A DNA stretch of 5,150 nucleotides from Gammaproteobacteria bacterium (lineage in GTDB: Bacteria; Pseudomonadota; Gammaproteobacteria; DSM-16500), in NCBI GenBank assembly GCA_021323555.1, contig JAJONP010000138.1, positions 1-5,150 on the forward strand, read 5' to 3'. Position numbers and translations under genes: made by a program. Each line of letters begins with the position of its first letter. Position 1 is the stretch's first letter. The notes below the pieces were generated by a model. It saw only the letters and a list, made by a program, of their open reading frames with translations, was not told where the DNA came from and did no database searches. Below are positions 1 to 5,150 of the stretch, one piece after another.

Positions 1-64
1 ACACTTATTGCTTGGCTTCTTTTTTTTAAAGAACATTTATTCTACTCGACCTTCCGTCAAGCGA
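1..64 (-). other. 5' leader of an rRNA operon (16S lies beyond the left edge)
   Basis: Read on the minus strand, this stretch follows a strong rRNA-type promoter, carries a boxA antitermination motif, and ends in CAAGCAATAAGTGT, which resembles the sequence just before 16S rRNA in gammaproteobacteria. The likely transcription start is about 7 bases after the -10 box, near position 63-64. No 16S sequence is inside the window, so the operon is inferred from promoter, boxA and leader-like sequence together. The neighbouring tyrS is on the same strand and directly upstream, an arrangement I recall from Pseudomonas and Legionella relatives. Confidence 0.75.
24..35 (-). promoter_or_regulatory. boxA antitermination site of the rRNA leader
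   Basis: The minus strand reads TGTTCTTTAAAA, matching the E. coli rrn boxA (TGCTCTTTAACA) at 10 of 12 positions. In rRNA operons boxA RNA is bound by NusB/NusE (S10), which with other Nus factors and SuhB makes RNA polymerase resistant to Rho. Its place, about 30 bases after the predicted transcription start and before a 16S-proximal leader sequence, is as expected. Confidence 0.75.
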
Positions 65-70
65 ACCCGC

Positions 71-98
71 ATTCTACAGGCATCTATTCCTTTGTCAA
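71..98 (-). promoter_or_regulatory. Strong sigma-70 promoter of the rRNA operon
   Basis: The minus strand has a perfect -35 box TTGACA (98-93), a 16-base spacer and a -10 box TAGAAT (76-71), followed by a GC-rich discriminator GCGGGTTCGC (70-61). A GC-rich discriminator is typical of stringently controlled stable-RNA promoters. Upstream, about 99-120, is an A/T-rich stretch that can act as an UP element for the alpha subunit; it overlaps the tyrS stop codon. The -35 box begins about 20 bases past the end of tyrS, with no terminator seen between them. Confidence 0.8.
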
Positions 99-118
99 CA
101 AAGTTTTTGAAATTTATT

Positions 119-1306
119 TTAAGCGACTATTATCTTTGCAAAACGCCTTTTTCCGACTTGTATAATTATCTCTCCTATTTGAAGTACATAATCAGGATCG
201 CTTAATCGCTCTCCATTAATTTTGACTGCCCCTTGCTGAATCATTCGAATGGCATCAGACGTACTGGACGTGAGCGCAGCTGCTTTAATCGCATTCGCAA
301 TTTTTATGCCAGGAGTAAGTCGTGTTTCGCGCAAATTCTCAGGAACAATACCTTGCTGAAATTGTGCGATAAAGTTTTCACGTGCCTGAATGGCTGCTAG
401 GCGATCATGAAACCGTTCGACTATTTCTTCCGCTAATAAAAACTTTACGTCTCTTGGGTTTAACCCTTCCTTTACTTCTAAACGCAAACGTTGTATATCC
501 GCTATGGATTTAAAACTAATCAACTCAAAATATAACCACATTACTTCATCTGAAATCGACATGATTTTACCAAAAATTTCATTAGGGGCTTCATTGATAC
601 CAATATAATTTCCTAATGATTTTGACATTTTTTTAACGCCATCTAATCCCAATAATAAAGGCATTGTGATAACAGCTTGTGGTTTTTGACCAAAATGTTT
701 TTGTAATTCTCGACCCATTAATAAATTAAATTTCTGGTCAGTGCCTCCTAGCTCAATATCCGCTTGCATCGCTACGGAGTCATAGCCTTGCAATAAGGGA
801 TAAAGAAGTTCATGGATTGCAATGGCTTGGCCTGATGTGTAGCGCTTATGAAAATCTTCGCGCTCCAAGATACGTGCCACCGTGTGCGTTGCTGCTAATT
901 TAATAAAATCAACCGATGATAGTTTATCCATCCATTCTGAATTAAAACAAATTTGGGTTTTTTCTGGATCAAGCACTTTGAAAACTTGTGCGCGATATGT
1001 TTGTGCGTTTTCTGTCACTTGCTCTCGTGTTAAGGGCGGGCGGGTTTCATTTTTACCTGAAGGATCGCCGATCATGCCTGTAAAATCCCCAATCAAGAAC
1101 ATTATAGTATGGCCCATCTCTTGAAATTGACGCATTTTATTAAGCAATACTGTATGTCCCAAATGTAAATCAGGTGCAGTCGGATCAAACCCTGCCTTCA
1201 CACGTAATGGCTTGCCCGTTTTTAATCGCCATACCAAATCTTCTTCTAACAAAATCTCTTCGGTGCCGCGATGAATCAATTCTAAGGATTGTTCTAACAT
1301 ATTCAT
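119..1306 (-). CDS. tyrS: Tyrosyl-tRNA synthetase (TyrZ-type, with C-terminal S4 domain)
   Basis: This cytoplasmic class I aminoacyl-tRNA synthetase charges tRNA-Tyr with tyrosine using ATP. Numbered from the ATG at 1306 (395 residues), it shows the HIGH-type motif HLGH at 48-51 inside [12 protein letters not shown], the segment GGTDQKFN from 187 that contributes to the tyrosine pocket in the family, and KMSKS at 226-230. A C-terminal S4-like RNA-binding domain covers roughly 335-395. Length and motifs match the Pseudomonas TyrZ subtype rather than the E. coli TyrS subtype. Start choice: AGAGG (1321-1317) lies 10 bases before the ATG at 1306; a TTG at 1309 (7-base gap) and an ATG at 1300 (16 bases) are alternatives. 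It diverges from anmK and sits directly upstream of the rRNA promoter on the same strand. All catalytic motifs are intact, so the assignment is firm. Confidence 0.97.
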   Translation of the reverse strand: MNMLEQSLELIHRGTEEILLEEDLVWRLKTGKPLRVKAGFDPTAPDLHLGHTVLLNKMRQFQEMGHTIMFLIGDFTGMIGDPSGKNETRPPLTREQVTENAQTYRAQVFKVLDPEKTQICFNSEWMDKLSSVDFIKLAATHTVARILEREDFHKRYTSGQAIAIHELLYPLLQGYDSVAMQADIELGGTDQKFNLLMGRELQKHFGQKPQAVITMPLLLGLDGVKKMSKSLGNYIGINEAPNEIFGKIMSISDEVMWLYFELISFKSIADIQRLRLEVKEGLNPRDVKFLLAEEIVERFHDRLAAIQARENFIAQFQQGIVPENLRETRLTPGIKIANAIKAAALTSSTSDAIRMIQQGAVKINGERLSDPDYVLQIGEIIIQVGKRRFAKIIVA

Positions 1307-1312
1307 CAATAA

Positions 1313-1341
1313 TTAACCTCTAAAATAGTCTGCAATAATAT
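1313..1341 (+). promoter_or_regulatory. Possible anmK promoter
   Basis: TTAACC (1313-1318, 4 of 6 to TTGACA) and TAATAT (1336-1341, 4 of 6 to TATAAT) are 17 bases apart, with a start site predicted around 1348, some 23 bases before anmK. The -35 box overlaps the tyrS ribosome-binding site. In an AT-rich 60-bp intergenic region such matches are easy to find by chance. I could not pick a convincing promoter for tyrS in the opposite direction. Confidence 0.3.
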
Positions 1342-1370
1342 GGCACAATAACACACAAAAGGGGAAACAT

Positions 1371-2471
1371 ATGATGAGTGAACTTTACATAGGTCTTATG
1401 TCTGGCACAAGTGCCGATGGAATCAACGCGGCATTAGTGGATTTTAGTAATGACTCTTTGAAGCTCGTCCATCAGTATTACTCTCCATTTCCCGCAAATC
1501 TTAGACAAGCCATTTTATCACTCTATCAACCTGGGATTAATGAAATTAAACGCATGGGCGAAGTGGACGTGATACTTGGAAAAATGTTTGCGAATGTAGT
1601 CAATATACTCTTGCAAGAAAGCAAAACGCAAGCACACTCTATACGTGCTATTGGTAGCCATGGCCAAACTATTCGACATTATCCAAACAAACAGTTTACC
1701 TTGCAAATTGGCGATCCTAATATTATTACTGCAGAAACAGGGATTACGACTATTGCAGATTTTCGTCGCCGTGACATCGCACATGGCGGACAAGGGGCAC
1801 CCCTTGTTCCTGCTTTTCATCAAGCCATTTTTGCGGAGGCAAAAAAACCTTGCGTTATCTTGAATATCGGTGGCATTTCTAACATTACTTTATTATCCGA
1901 TGATCCTAAACAGTCTGTCTTTGGTTTTGATTGCGGCCCTGGAAATGCGTTATTAGATGATTGGGCTAAGAAATGCTTAAATCAACCTTATGATAAAGAC
2001 GGGGCATGGGCTGCTCAAGGTAATATTAATCAACCCTTATTAAAAAATTTATTATCTGACTCTTTTTTCAAACGATCACCCCCTAAAAGCTGCGGGCGAG
2101 AATATTTTAATCTTAGATGGCTAGAAAATTATTTACCGAATTCCATTCTCCCTGTTGATGTACAAGCTACTTTAGCAGCGTTGACTACACACAGCATTCT
2201 CGATGCAGTCAAGCGCTATTGTTCACAGGGTGAAATATTTATTTGTGGCGGTGGGATCCATAATTTATTTTTAATGGAGCAATTAAAAAACCACGCTATC
2301 CCTTCACTATCAGTTCGCTCGACTCACGAGCTTGGTATCGATCCTGATTTTGTCGAAGCCATTGCTTTTGCATGGCTCGCAAAACAAACGCTGGCGAGAA
2401 AAACAGGGAATGTGACTGCTGTCACTGGTGCTGCAAAAACTGCTATATTGGGTGGGATTTATCAGGCGTAG
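1371..2471 (+). CDS. anmK: Anhydro-N-acetylmuramic acid kinase
   Basis: AnmK is a cytoplasmic peptidoglycan-recycling enzyme of the hexokinase/actin-like fold. It opens the 1,6-anhydro ring of anhydro-MurNAc and phosphorylates it with ATP to give MurNAc-6-phosphate. The 366-residue length is normal. Visible motifs are GLMSGTSADG (8-17, phosphate binding), GSHGQT (95-100), DFRRRDIAHGGQGAPLVPAFH-type substrate region (130-150), FGFDCGPGN (184-192, with D187 matching the catalytic Asp182 of E. coli), GREYFN (242-247) and the ATP-site CGGG (292-295). Two usually conserved positions differ: N19 where homologues have Asp (GVD/GID), and C241 where they have Thr (KSTGRE). Start: AGGGGA (1360-1365) is 5 bases before ATG 1371 and 8 before ATG 1374, so either is possible. 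The gene diverges from tyrS and converges on the next gene across the palindromic element. Confidence 0.96.
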   Translation: MMSELYIGLMSGTSADGINAALVDFSNDSLKLVHQYYSPFPANLRQAILSLYQPGINEIKRMGEVDVILGKMFANVVNILLQESKTQAHSIRAIGSHGQTIRHYPNKQFTLQIGDPNIITAETGITTIADFRRRDIAHGGQGAPLVPAFHQAIFAEAKKPCVILNIGGISNITLLSDDPKQSVFGFDCGPGNALLDDWAKKCLNQPYDKDGAWAAQGNINQPLLKNLLSDSFFKRSPPKSCGREYFNLRWLENYLPNSILPVDVQATLAALTTHSILDAVKRYCSQGEIFICGGGIHNLFLMEQLKNHAIPSLSVRSTHELGIDPDFVEAIAFAWLAKQTLARKTGNVTAVTGAAKTAILGGIYQA

Positions 2472-2474
2472 ATA

Positions 2475-2480
2475 ATTACC
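2475..2480 (+). repeat. Left copy of ATTACC direct repeat (possible target-site duplication)
   Basis: ATTACC sits 3 bases after the anmK stop codon and immediately before the outer end of the inverted-repeat element. An identical copy is found at 2661-2666, immediately after the element. A pair of short direct repeats abutting inverted termini is the usual mark of transposition, but six bases can match by chance. Confidence 0.45.
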
Positions 2481-2502
2481 CGTAAGCGCTCACGGGGCTT
2501 TT
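2479..2502 (+). terminator. Possible intrinsic terminator of anmK
   Basis: Eight bases after the anmK stop, CCCGT (2479-2483) can pair with ACGGG (2492-2496). The 18 bases 2479-2496 form a near-perfect dyad with one mismatched pair. It is followed by GCTTTT, a short T-run (2499-2502). The stem is only about five pairs and the T-run is short, so termination would be modest. The site overlaps the left end of the inverted-repeat element, which may therefore have brought a terminator with it. Confidence 0.4.
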
Positions 2503-2660
2503 GACTTTACGCAAAAAGTTCGGATTTGAGCCAAGGTCGTGCGAAAATTTTATAAAAATAGCGCAGCATATACTTGTATGTGGGCACATTTTTATAAAAT
2601 TTTCGCACGAGATTGGCTAAATACGGATTTTGCCTATTAAATAAAGCGTGAACAGTTACG
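2481..2660. repeat. 180-bp imperfect inverted-repeat element (MITE-like or intergenic palindromic repeat)
   Basis: The whole stretch between two converging genes is an inverted repeat. The outer ends match at 10 of 13 positions (2481-2493 against the complement of 2648-2660, CGTAA...TTACG). The core arms 2529-2559 and 2588-2618 match at 29 of 31. Even the 28-base centre holds a further dyad, CATATAC-TT-GTATGTG (2567-2582). Between the outer ends and the core the arms still resemble each other, with small insertions and deletions (for example CGGATTT near 2521 against AAATACGG near 2619). ATTACC flanks both sides. There is no open reading frame of note inside, so it would need a transposase from elsewhere. 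It could instead be a non-mobile palindromic repeat family or an old terminator structure; copy number in the genome would decide. Confidence 0.65.
2529..2618. repeat. Core long hairpin, 31-base arms
   Basis: Arms 2529-2559 and 2588-2618 are complementary at 29 of 31 positions; the only mismatches are at 2535/2612 and 2536/2611. The pairing includes a GC-containing block TCGTGCG (2537-2543) followed by an AT-rich block up to the loop. Transcribed from either side, it would form a long stem just past anmK (plus) or past the small gene ending at 2662 (minus), so it could block transcription or protect the 3' ends of both mRNAs. Confidence 0.8.
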
Positions 2661-2666
2661 ATTACC
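2661..2666 (+). repeat. Right copy of ATTACC direct repeat (overlaps a stop codon)
   Basis: This copy directly follows the TTACG end of the inverted repeat and contains the TAA stop (minus strand, 2664-2662) of the neighbouring gene. If it is a target-site duplication, the element inserted exactly at the end of that gene and left its stop codon intact. Confidence 0.45.
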
Positions 2667-3051
2667 CCTTCGCTGCTTTTAATTGGTTGGCCTCATTGAC
2701 TAATGCAAGCCTTACTGCTTCTAGTTTTGGCATTTTTGCACCACGCAATACTTCATATATCTCTGCAAGTTTCATTAAATGCGCTGCTTTTGTTAATCGA
2801 TTTGCCTGATTTTGCTCTGGCGCTTCACGTAATTCACGCAATACTTTTGCTAATTCTTGCCAATTATACGCATGTGCTAATTCACGTGGGCTCATAAGCT
2901 TTGTAGAATCAGTACTCGCCTCAGTCAGTTTAATATTAGTCTCTAGCACAATTGCTTTATACCTTTCTGCTGCTAACATTAAAATCTCAAGTTTCGTTGG
3001 CAACGGACTTGATCCTAAATCTTCTTCATACGGATAAAACATGATAGGCAT
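2662..3051 (-). CDS. Hypothetical protein, 129 residues, mostly helical
   Basis: I do not recognise this protein. It looks soluble and largely alpha-helical, with probable helices near residues 17-36, 54-77, 80-103 and 107-126. It contains no cysteine, signal peptide or membrane segment. Residues 54-80 (SPRELAHAYNWQELAKVL onward) and the C-terminal half are rich in Ala, Leu, Lys and Glu, which would suit a helical bundle or a protein-protein contact; this is inference only. The start at 3051 is well supported by GAGGGA (3065-3060) with 8 bases to the ATG; a second Met at codon 4 has no better site. Coding-like composition, a good ribosome-binding site and a plausible promoter argue for a real gene. 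It is transcribed in the same direction as comM, 116 bases downstream, and may have its own promoter. Confidence 0.75.
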   Translation of the reverse strand: MPIMFYPYEEDLGSSPLPTKLEILMLAAERYKAIVLETNIKLTEASTDSTKLMSPRELAHAYNWQELAKVLRELREAPEQNQANRLTKAAHLMKLAEIYEVLRGAKMPKLEAVRLALVNEANQLKAAKG

Positions 3052-3101
3052 GTTTTCTCTCCCTCACTCTATATATCTATCATTTTACTTCTTAATAACC
3101 T

Positions 3102-3129
3102 AGTATACCCTTATCACTCACCATTTAAA
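3102..3129 (-). promoter_or_regulatory. Possible promoter of the 129-residue protein gene
   Basis: On the minus strand TATACT (3107-3102, 5 of 6 to TATAAT) is preceded, after 16 bases, by TTTAAA (3129-3124, 4 of 6 to TTGACA). The start codon is about 50 bases downstream. A second TATACT occurs at 3134-3129, so the exact start site is open. The region is AT-rich and the -35 is poor. Confidence 0.35.
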
Positions 3130-3167
3130 GTATAGTGAAGAAAAAACAAAAAAATAATTTATTGATT

Positions 3168-4682
3168 TCATTCGCTTTTTAATTTATCTAGACAACGATA
3201 AGTCAATGCTTCGCCTAAATGTCCATCCAATATAGCTTCTTCTCCTGCAAGATCAGCAATAGTTCTCGCTACTTTCAAAATGCGATGGTATGCACGAGCA
3301 GAAAGATTAAACTTCTGAGCAACTTGATTCAGTAATCGTTGCGATTCTTCAGTTAATCTACAATAAGAGGGCAGATCACCTACCAACAACTCTTGATTGG
3401 ATTTACCTTGTCTTGTCATTTGCCGCTGCCTTGCCTCTATAATTCGCGTCTTTACAATTTCACTTCCTTCTCTCACGTGTGAAGCACTCAGCGATAATAT
3501 GCCTGATGGCAATGCAGGGACTTCCACTTGTAAATCAATTCGATCAAGTAAAGGCCCTGATATTTTTGCAAGATAACGCTGGATTTGATCTTCTGTACAG
3601 CGGCAATCTCTTTTTGGATGACCCACGTAGCCGCATGGACAAGGGTTCATGGCAGCAATTAATTGAAACTGTGCAGGGAATACCGCTTGATGAGCAGCGC
3701 GTGAAATTGTAATTTTTCCTGATTCTAAAGATTCCCGTAATGATTCTAATGCATGGCGATTAAACTCAGTAAGTTCATCCAGGAATAAAACCCCATGATG
3801 CGCCAATGAAATTTCACCTGGTTTGGGCGGCCGCCCTCCTCCCACAAGCGCAATACCCGAACTGGTATGATGGGGTGCGCGAAATGGTATTTTTTTCCAT
3901 TGAGCAGGATCAAACCCATCACTGCTGACAGAGGCAACCGTGGCAACTTCTACAGCGTGTTCATCAGACAGTTCAGGAAGGATACTCGGCAAGCGACTCG
4001 CTAACATCGTTTTTCCCGTACCTGGTGGCCCCATTAATAACAGGCTATGCTTGCCTGCGGCTGCAATTTCCAATGCGCGTTTTGCATGAGGCTGCCCACG
4101 CACTTCTGCCAAATCCAGATTGCTGTTATCTGTGCTAGGCAAAGAAATAAATGTACATCGGTCCAAGCTCCTTTTTTCTTGTAGATAACTGCAGACTTCT
4201 AGCAAATGGTCTGCAAAAAAAACATTGGCATGATTGACTAATCCAGCTTCTGCTGCATTTCCGCGCGGCACAATTAAACAACGCCCTGCATCACGCGCAC
4301 CGAGCACAATAGGCAATATCCCTTTGAGTGGACGTAATTCGCCTGACAATGCTAACTCTCCTACAAATTCATAACCCGCCAATTTTTTAGTGGAGATTTG
4401 CTTTGAGGCTGCTAAAATCCCTAAAGCAATTGGTAAATCAAATCGCCCACCTTCTTTGGGTAAATCAGCTGGCGCAAGGTTAATAATCACGCGGCCGCTT
4501 GGAAATTTAAAATTCGAATTGATAAATGCACTACGTACGCGATGCTGGCTTTCTTTCACAACCGTTTCTGGTAACCCGACAATATATAATCTTTGCATCC
4601 CTCGCGCTAACTGTACTTCAATTGCAATCAATGGCGCACTGATACCAATCGTCGCTCGGCTATAAACAATAGAAAATGGCAT
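3168..4682 (-). CDS. comM: ComM/YifB family Mg-chelatase-like AAA+ ATPase (branch-migration helicase)
   Basis: ComM is a cytoplasmic hexameric AAA+ helicase that, in Vibrio and Acinetobacter, drives branch migration during integration of DNA taken up by natural transformation. The 504-residue length is typical. Domains in order are an N-terminal S5/Lon-like domain (about 1-170), an AAA+ Mg-chelatase-type core starting with the conserved LAEVRGQ (191-197), Walker A GPPGTGKT (218-225), PFRAPHH (266-272), Walker B GVLFLDE (297-303), a four-cysteine CPC...CRC cluster (C348, C350, C360, C362) that may bind metal, LLDRIDL (378-384), and a helical C-terminal domain with the ARAYHRILKVARTIADL segment. 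Start: GAAGGA (4694-4689) is 6 bases before the ATG at 4682. It is divergent from the tRNA gene. All ATPase motifs are intact; the gene is common also in bacteria not known to be transformable. Confidence 0.96.
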   Translation of the reverse strand: MPFSIVYSRATIGISAPLIAIEVQLARGMQRLYIVGLPETVVKESQHRVRSAFINSNFKFPSGRVIINLAPADLPKEGGRFDLPIALGILAASKQISTKKLAGYEFVGELALSGELRPLKGILPIVLGARDAGRCLIVPRGNAAEAGLVNHANVFFADHLLEVCSYLQEKRSLDRCTFISLPSTDNSNLDLAEVRGQPHAKRALEIAAAGKHSLLLMGPPGTGKTMLASRLPSILPELSDEHAVEVATVASVSSDGFDPAQWKKIPFRAPHHTSSGIALVGGGRPPKPGEISLAHHGVLFLDELTEFNRHALESLRESLESGKITISRAAHQAVFPAQFQLIAAMNPCPCGYVGHPKRDCRCTEDQIQRYLAKISGPLLDRIDLQVEVPALPSGILSLSASHVREGSEIVKTRIIEARQRQMTRQGKSNQELLVGDLPSYCRLTEESQRLLNQVAQKFNLSARAYHRILKVARTIADLAGEEAILDGHLGEALTYRCLDKLKSE

Positions 4683-4715
4683 ATTTTTTCCTTCAAACTA
4701 TAAAAAATAAAAAAC

Positions 4716-4743
4716 TTGCTTTTTAATTTGTGTGTTTTAGTCT
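4716..4743 (+). promoter_or_regulatory. Possible promoter of the tRNA-Arg gene
   Basis: TTGCTT (4716-4721) and TAGTCT (4738-4743) are 16 bases apart, followed by the GC-rich stretch AGGCAGGGC just before the tRNA, as in stable-RNA promoters. Each box matches the sigma-70 consensus at only 3 of 6 positions. The placement would give a 5' leader of only a few bases. Confidence 0.35.
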
Positions 4744-4753
4744 AGGCAGGGCT

Positions 4754-4827
4754 GCGTCCGTAGCTCAGTTGGATAGAGTATTGGTTTCCGAAACCAAGGG
4801 TCGGAGGTTCGAATCCTCTCGGGCGCG
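4754..4827 (+). tRNA. tRNA-Arg (anticodon CCG, reads CGG), no encoded CCA
   Basis: The full cloverleaf can be folded. The acceptor stem is GCGTCCG (4754-4760) with CGGGCGC (4820-4826), including one G-U pair. The D arm is GCTC/GAGT with loop AGTTGGATA, and the anticodon arm TTGGT/ACCAA holds the 7-base loop TTCCGAA. The anticodon CCG is at 4788-4790. A 5-base variable loop precedes the T arm GGAGG/CCTCT with loop TTCGAAT. A20 (4773) and C35 (4789), known arginine identity bases, and discriminator G73 (4827), as in E. coli tRNA-Arg(CCG), are present. The bases after the discriminator are GGC, not CCA, so the 3' end must be completed by the CCA-adding enzyme. The D and T stems each carry a G-U pair. 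Confidence 0.96.
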
Positions 4828-4923
4828 GGCTATAGATGGTAAAGATAAAGGCAGGAAAGTAAAAAGAGAAATAAAAATAGAGTTTAAATTAATTCTTGCA
4901 GAAATCAACTTTTAAATCAGTGA

Positions 4924-5150
4924 TTACACAGCAAGCATATTCAATTGCTCCGCAGTACCAATATTATGCCACTGCCCTATAAAATGCTCACCTGTGACTT
5001 GTTGCCGAATAATGGCAGGTTTTAAGATAGATGCTAATTTTATTTTTTCGACAGGATACCCCGAAAATAATTCTGGGCGATAAATTCCAATATTAGCAAA
5101 AGTATATGTGTTTAAGTGAGAATCACTGTAATAAATATATTTCCCATTCA
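4924..5150 (-). CDS. murU: MurU-like nucleotidyltransferase, C-terminal part (start lies beyond the right edge)
   Basis: The minus strand is open from the right edge to the TAA at 4926-4924, giving the last 74 residues with no start in view. It contains TFANIGIYRPELF (16-28 of the visible part), the segment closing the active site in sugar-1-phosphate nucleotidyltransferases, and GQWHNIGTAEQL (58-69), matching the G-x-W-x-x-[VI]-G-T-x-E-x-L signature near the end of MurU and related NTP transferases. MurU makes UDP-MurNAc from UTP and MurNAc-1-phosphate in the cell-wall recycling route that bypasses de novo synthesis and confers fosfomycin tolerance in Pseudomonas. Family members are about 220-230 residues, so roughly two thirds lie outside the window. 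A related mannose- or glucose-1-phosphate nucleotidyltransferase is the main alternative. The presence of anmK nearby favours MurU; amgK would be the expected upstream partner. Confidence 0.75.
   Translation of the reverse strand, partial: NGKYIYYSDSHLNTYTFANIGIYRPELFSGYPVEKIKLASILKPAIIRQQVTGEHFIGQWHNIGTAEQLNMLAV

Noticed and set aside
8..205. Plus-strand open frame of 65 codons at the left edge
   Set aside because: It lies opposite the rRNA promoter/leader and the 3' end of tyrS; no convincing ribosome-binding site or recognisable protein.
1310..1370. tyrS promoter or operator in the divergent intergenic region
   Set aside because: CAATAA occurs twice (1333 and 1346) and several -10-like boxes exist on the minus strand, but none has a -35 box at acceptable spacing, and no T-box-like leader fits in 60 bases.
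3140..3167. Intrinsic terminator after comM
   Set aside because: On the minus strand there is a T-rich run after the comM stop, but I found no GC-containing stem before it.
3746..3946. Other-frame open stretches inside tyrS, anmK and comM on either strand
   Set aside because: All lie wholly within genes whose conserved motifs prove the reading frame; they are shadows.
4730..4915. Plus-strand open frame of 61 codons across the tRNA
   Set aside because: It reads through the complete tRNA-Arg cloverleaf; the apparent peptide is the translation of the tRNA.
4828..4923. Terminator or small gene between the tRNA and the murU-like gene
   Set aside because: The stretch is purine-rich on the plus strand, with only a weak, mismatched dyad near 4886-4910 and no supported reading frame or stem followed by T-run.
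1..5150. CRISPR array, toxin-antitoxin pair, phage or defence genes
   Set aside because: No regularly spaced direct repeats, no paired small genes and no recognisable defence or phage proteins are present.

Overview
This window looks like a chromosomal housekeeping segment of an AT-rich gammaproteobacterium. Protein matches recalled from memory (TyrS of the Pseudomonas TyrZ type, AnmK, ComM and a MurU-like nucleotidyltransferase) and the order rRNA operon / tyrS / anmK, which I recall from Pseudomonas and Legionella relatives, suggest a Legionella/Coxiella-like lineage. That placement is an inference; no search was possible.

Layout from left to right: positions 1-98 hold, on the minus strand, a strong rRNA-type promoter (TTGACA, 16 bp, TAGAAT), an A-rich upstream element and a boxA-containing leader. 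A ribosomal RNA operon therefore appears to start here and run off the left edge. tyrS (minus) ends just upstream of that promoter. anmK (plus) diverges from tyrS across a short intergenic region. Between anmK and the next gene, which converge, lies a 180-bp imperfect inverted-repeat element (2481-2660) bounded by ATTACC on both sides. It resembles a MITE or intergenic palindromic repeat and is the most unusual object in the window. Next come a 129-residue protein of unknown function (minus), comM (minus), a tRNA-Arg(CCG) gene on the plus strand without an encoded CCA end, and, running in from the right edge on the minus strand, the last 74 codons of a MurU-like sugar-phosphate nucleotidyltransferase that lacks a start in the window.

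Functionally, two themes appear. One is translation: rRNA operon, tyrosyl-tRNA synthetase and tRNA-Arg. The other is peptidoglycan recycling: AnmK turns anhydro-MurNAc into MurNAc-6-phosphate, and MurU activates MurNAc-1-phosphate to UDP-MurNAc. ComM handles imported DNA during natural transformation. I see no defence system, CRISPR array, phage or large mobile element. The only candidate for something undescribed is the palindromic element, plus the orphan small protein beside it.
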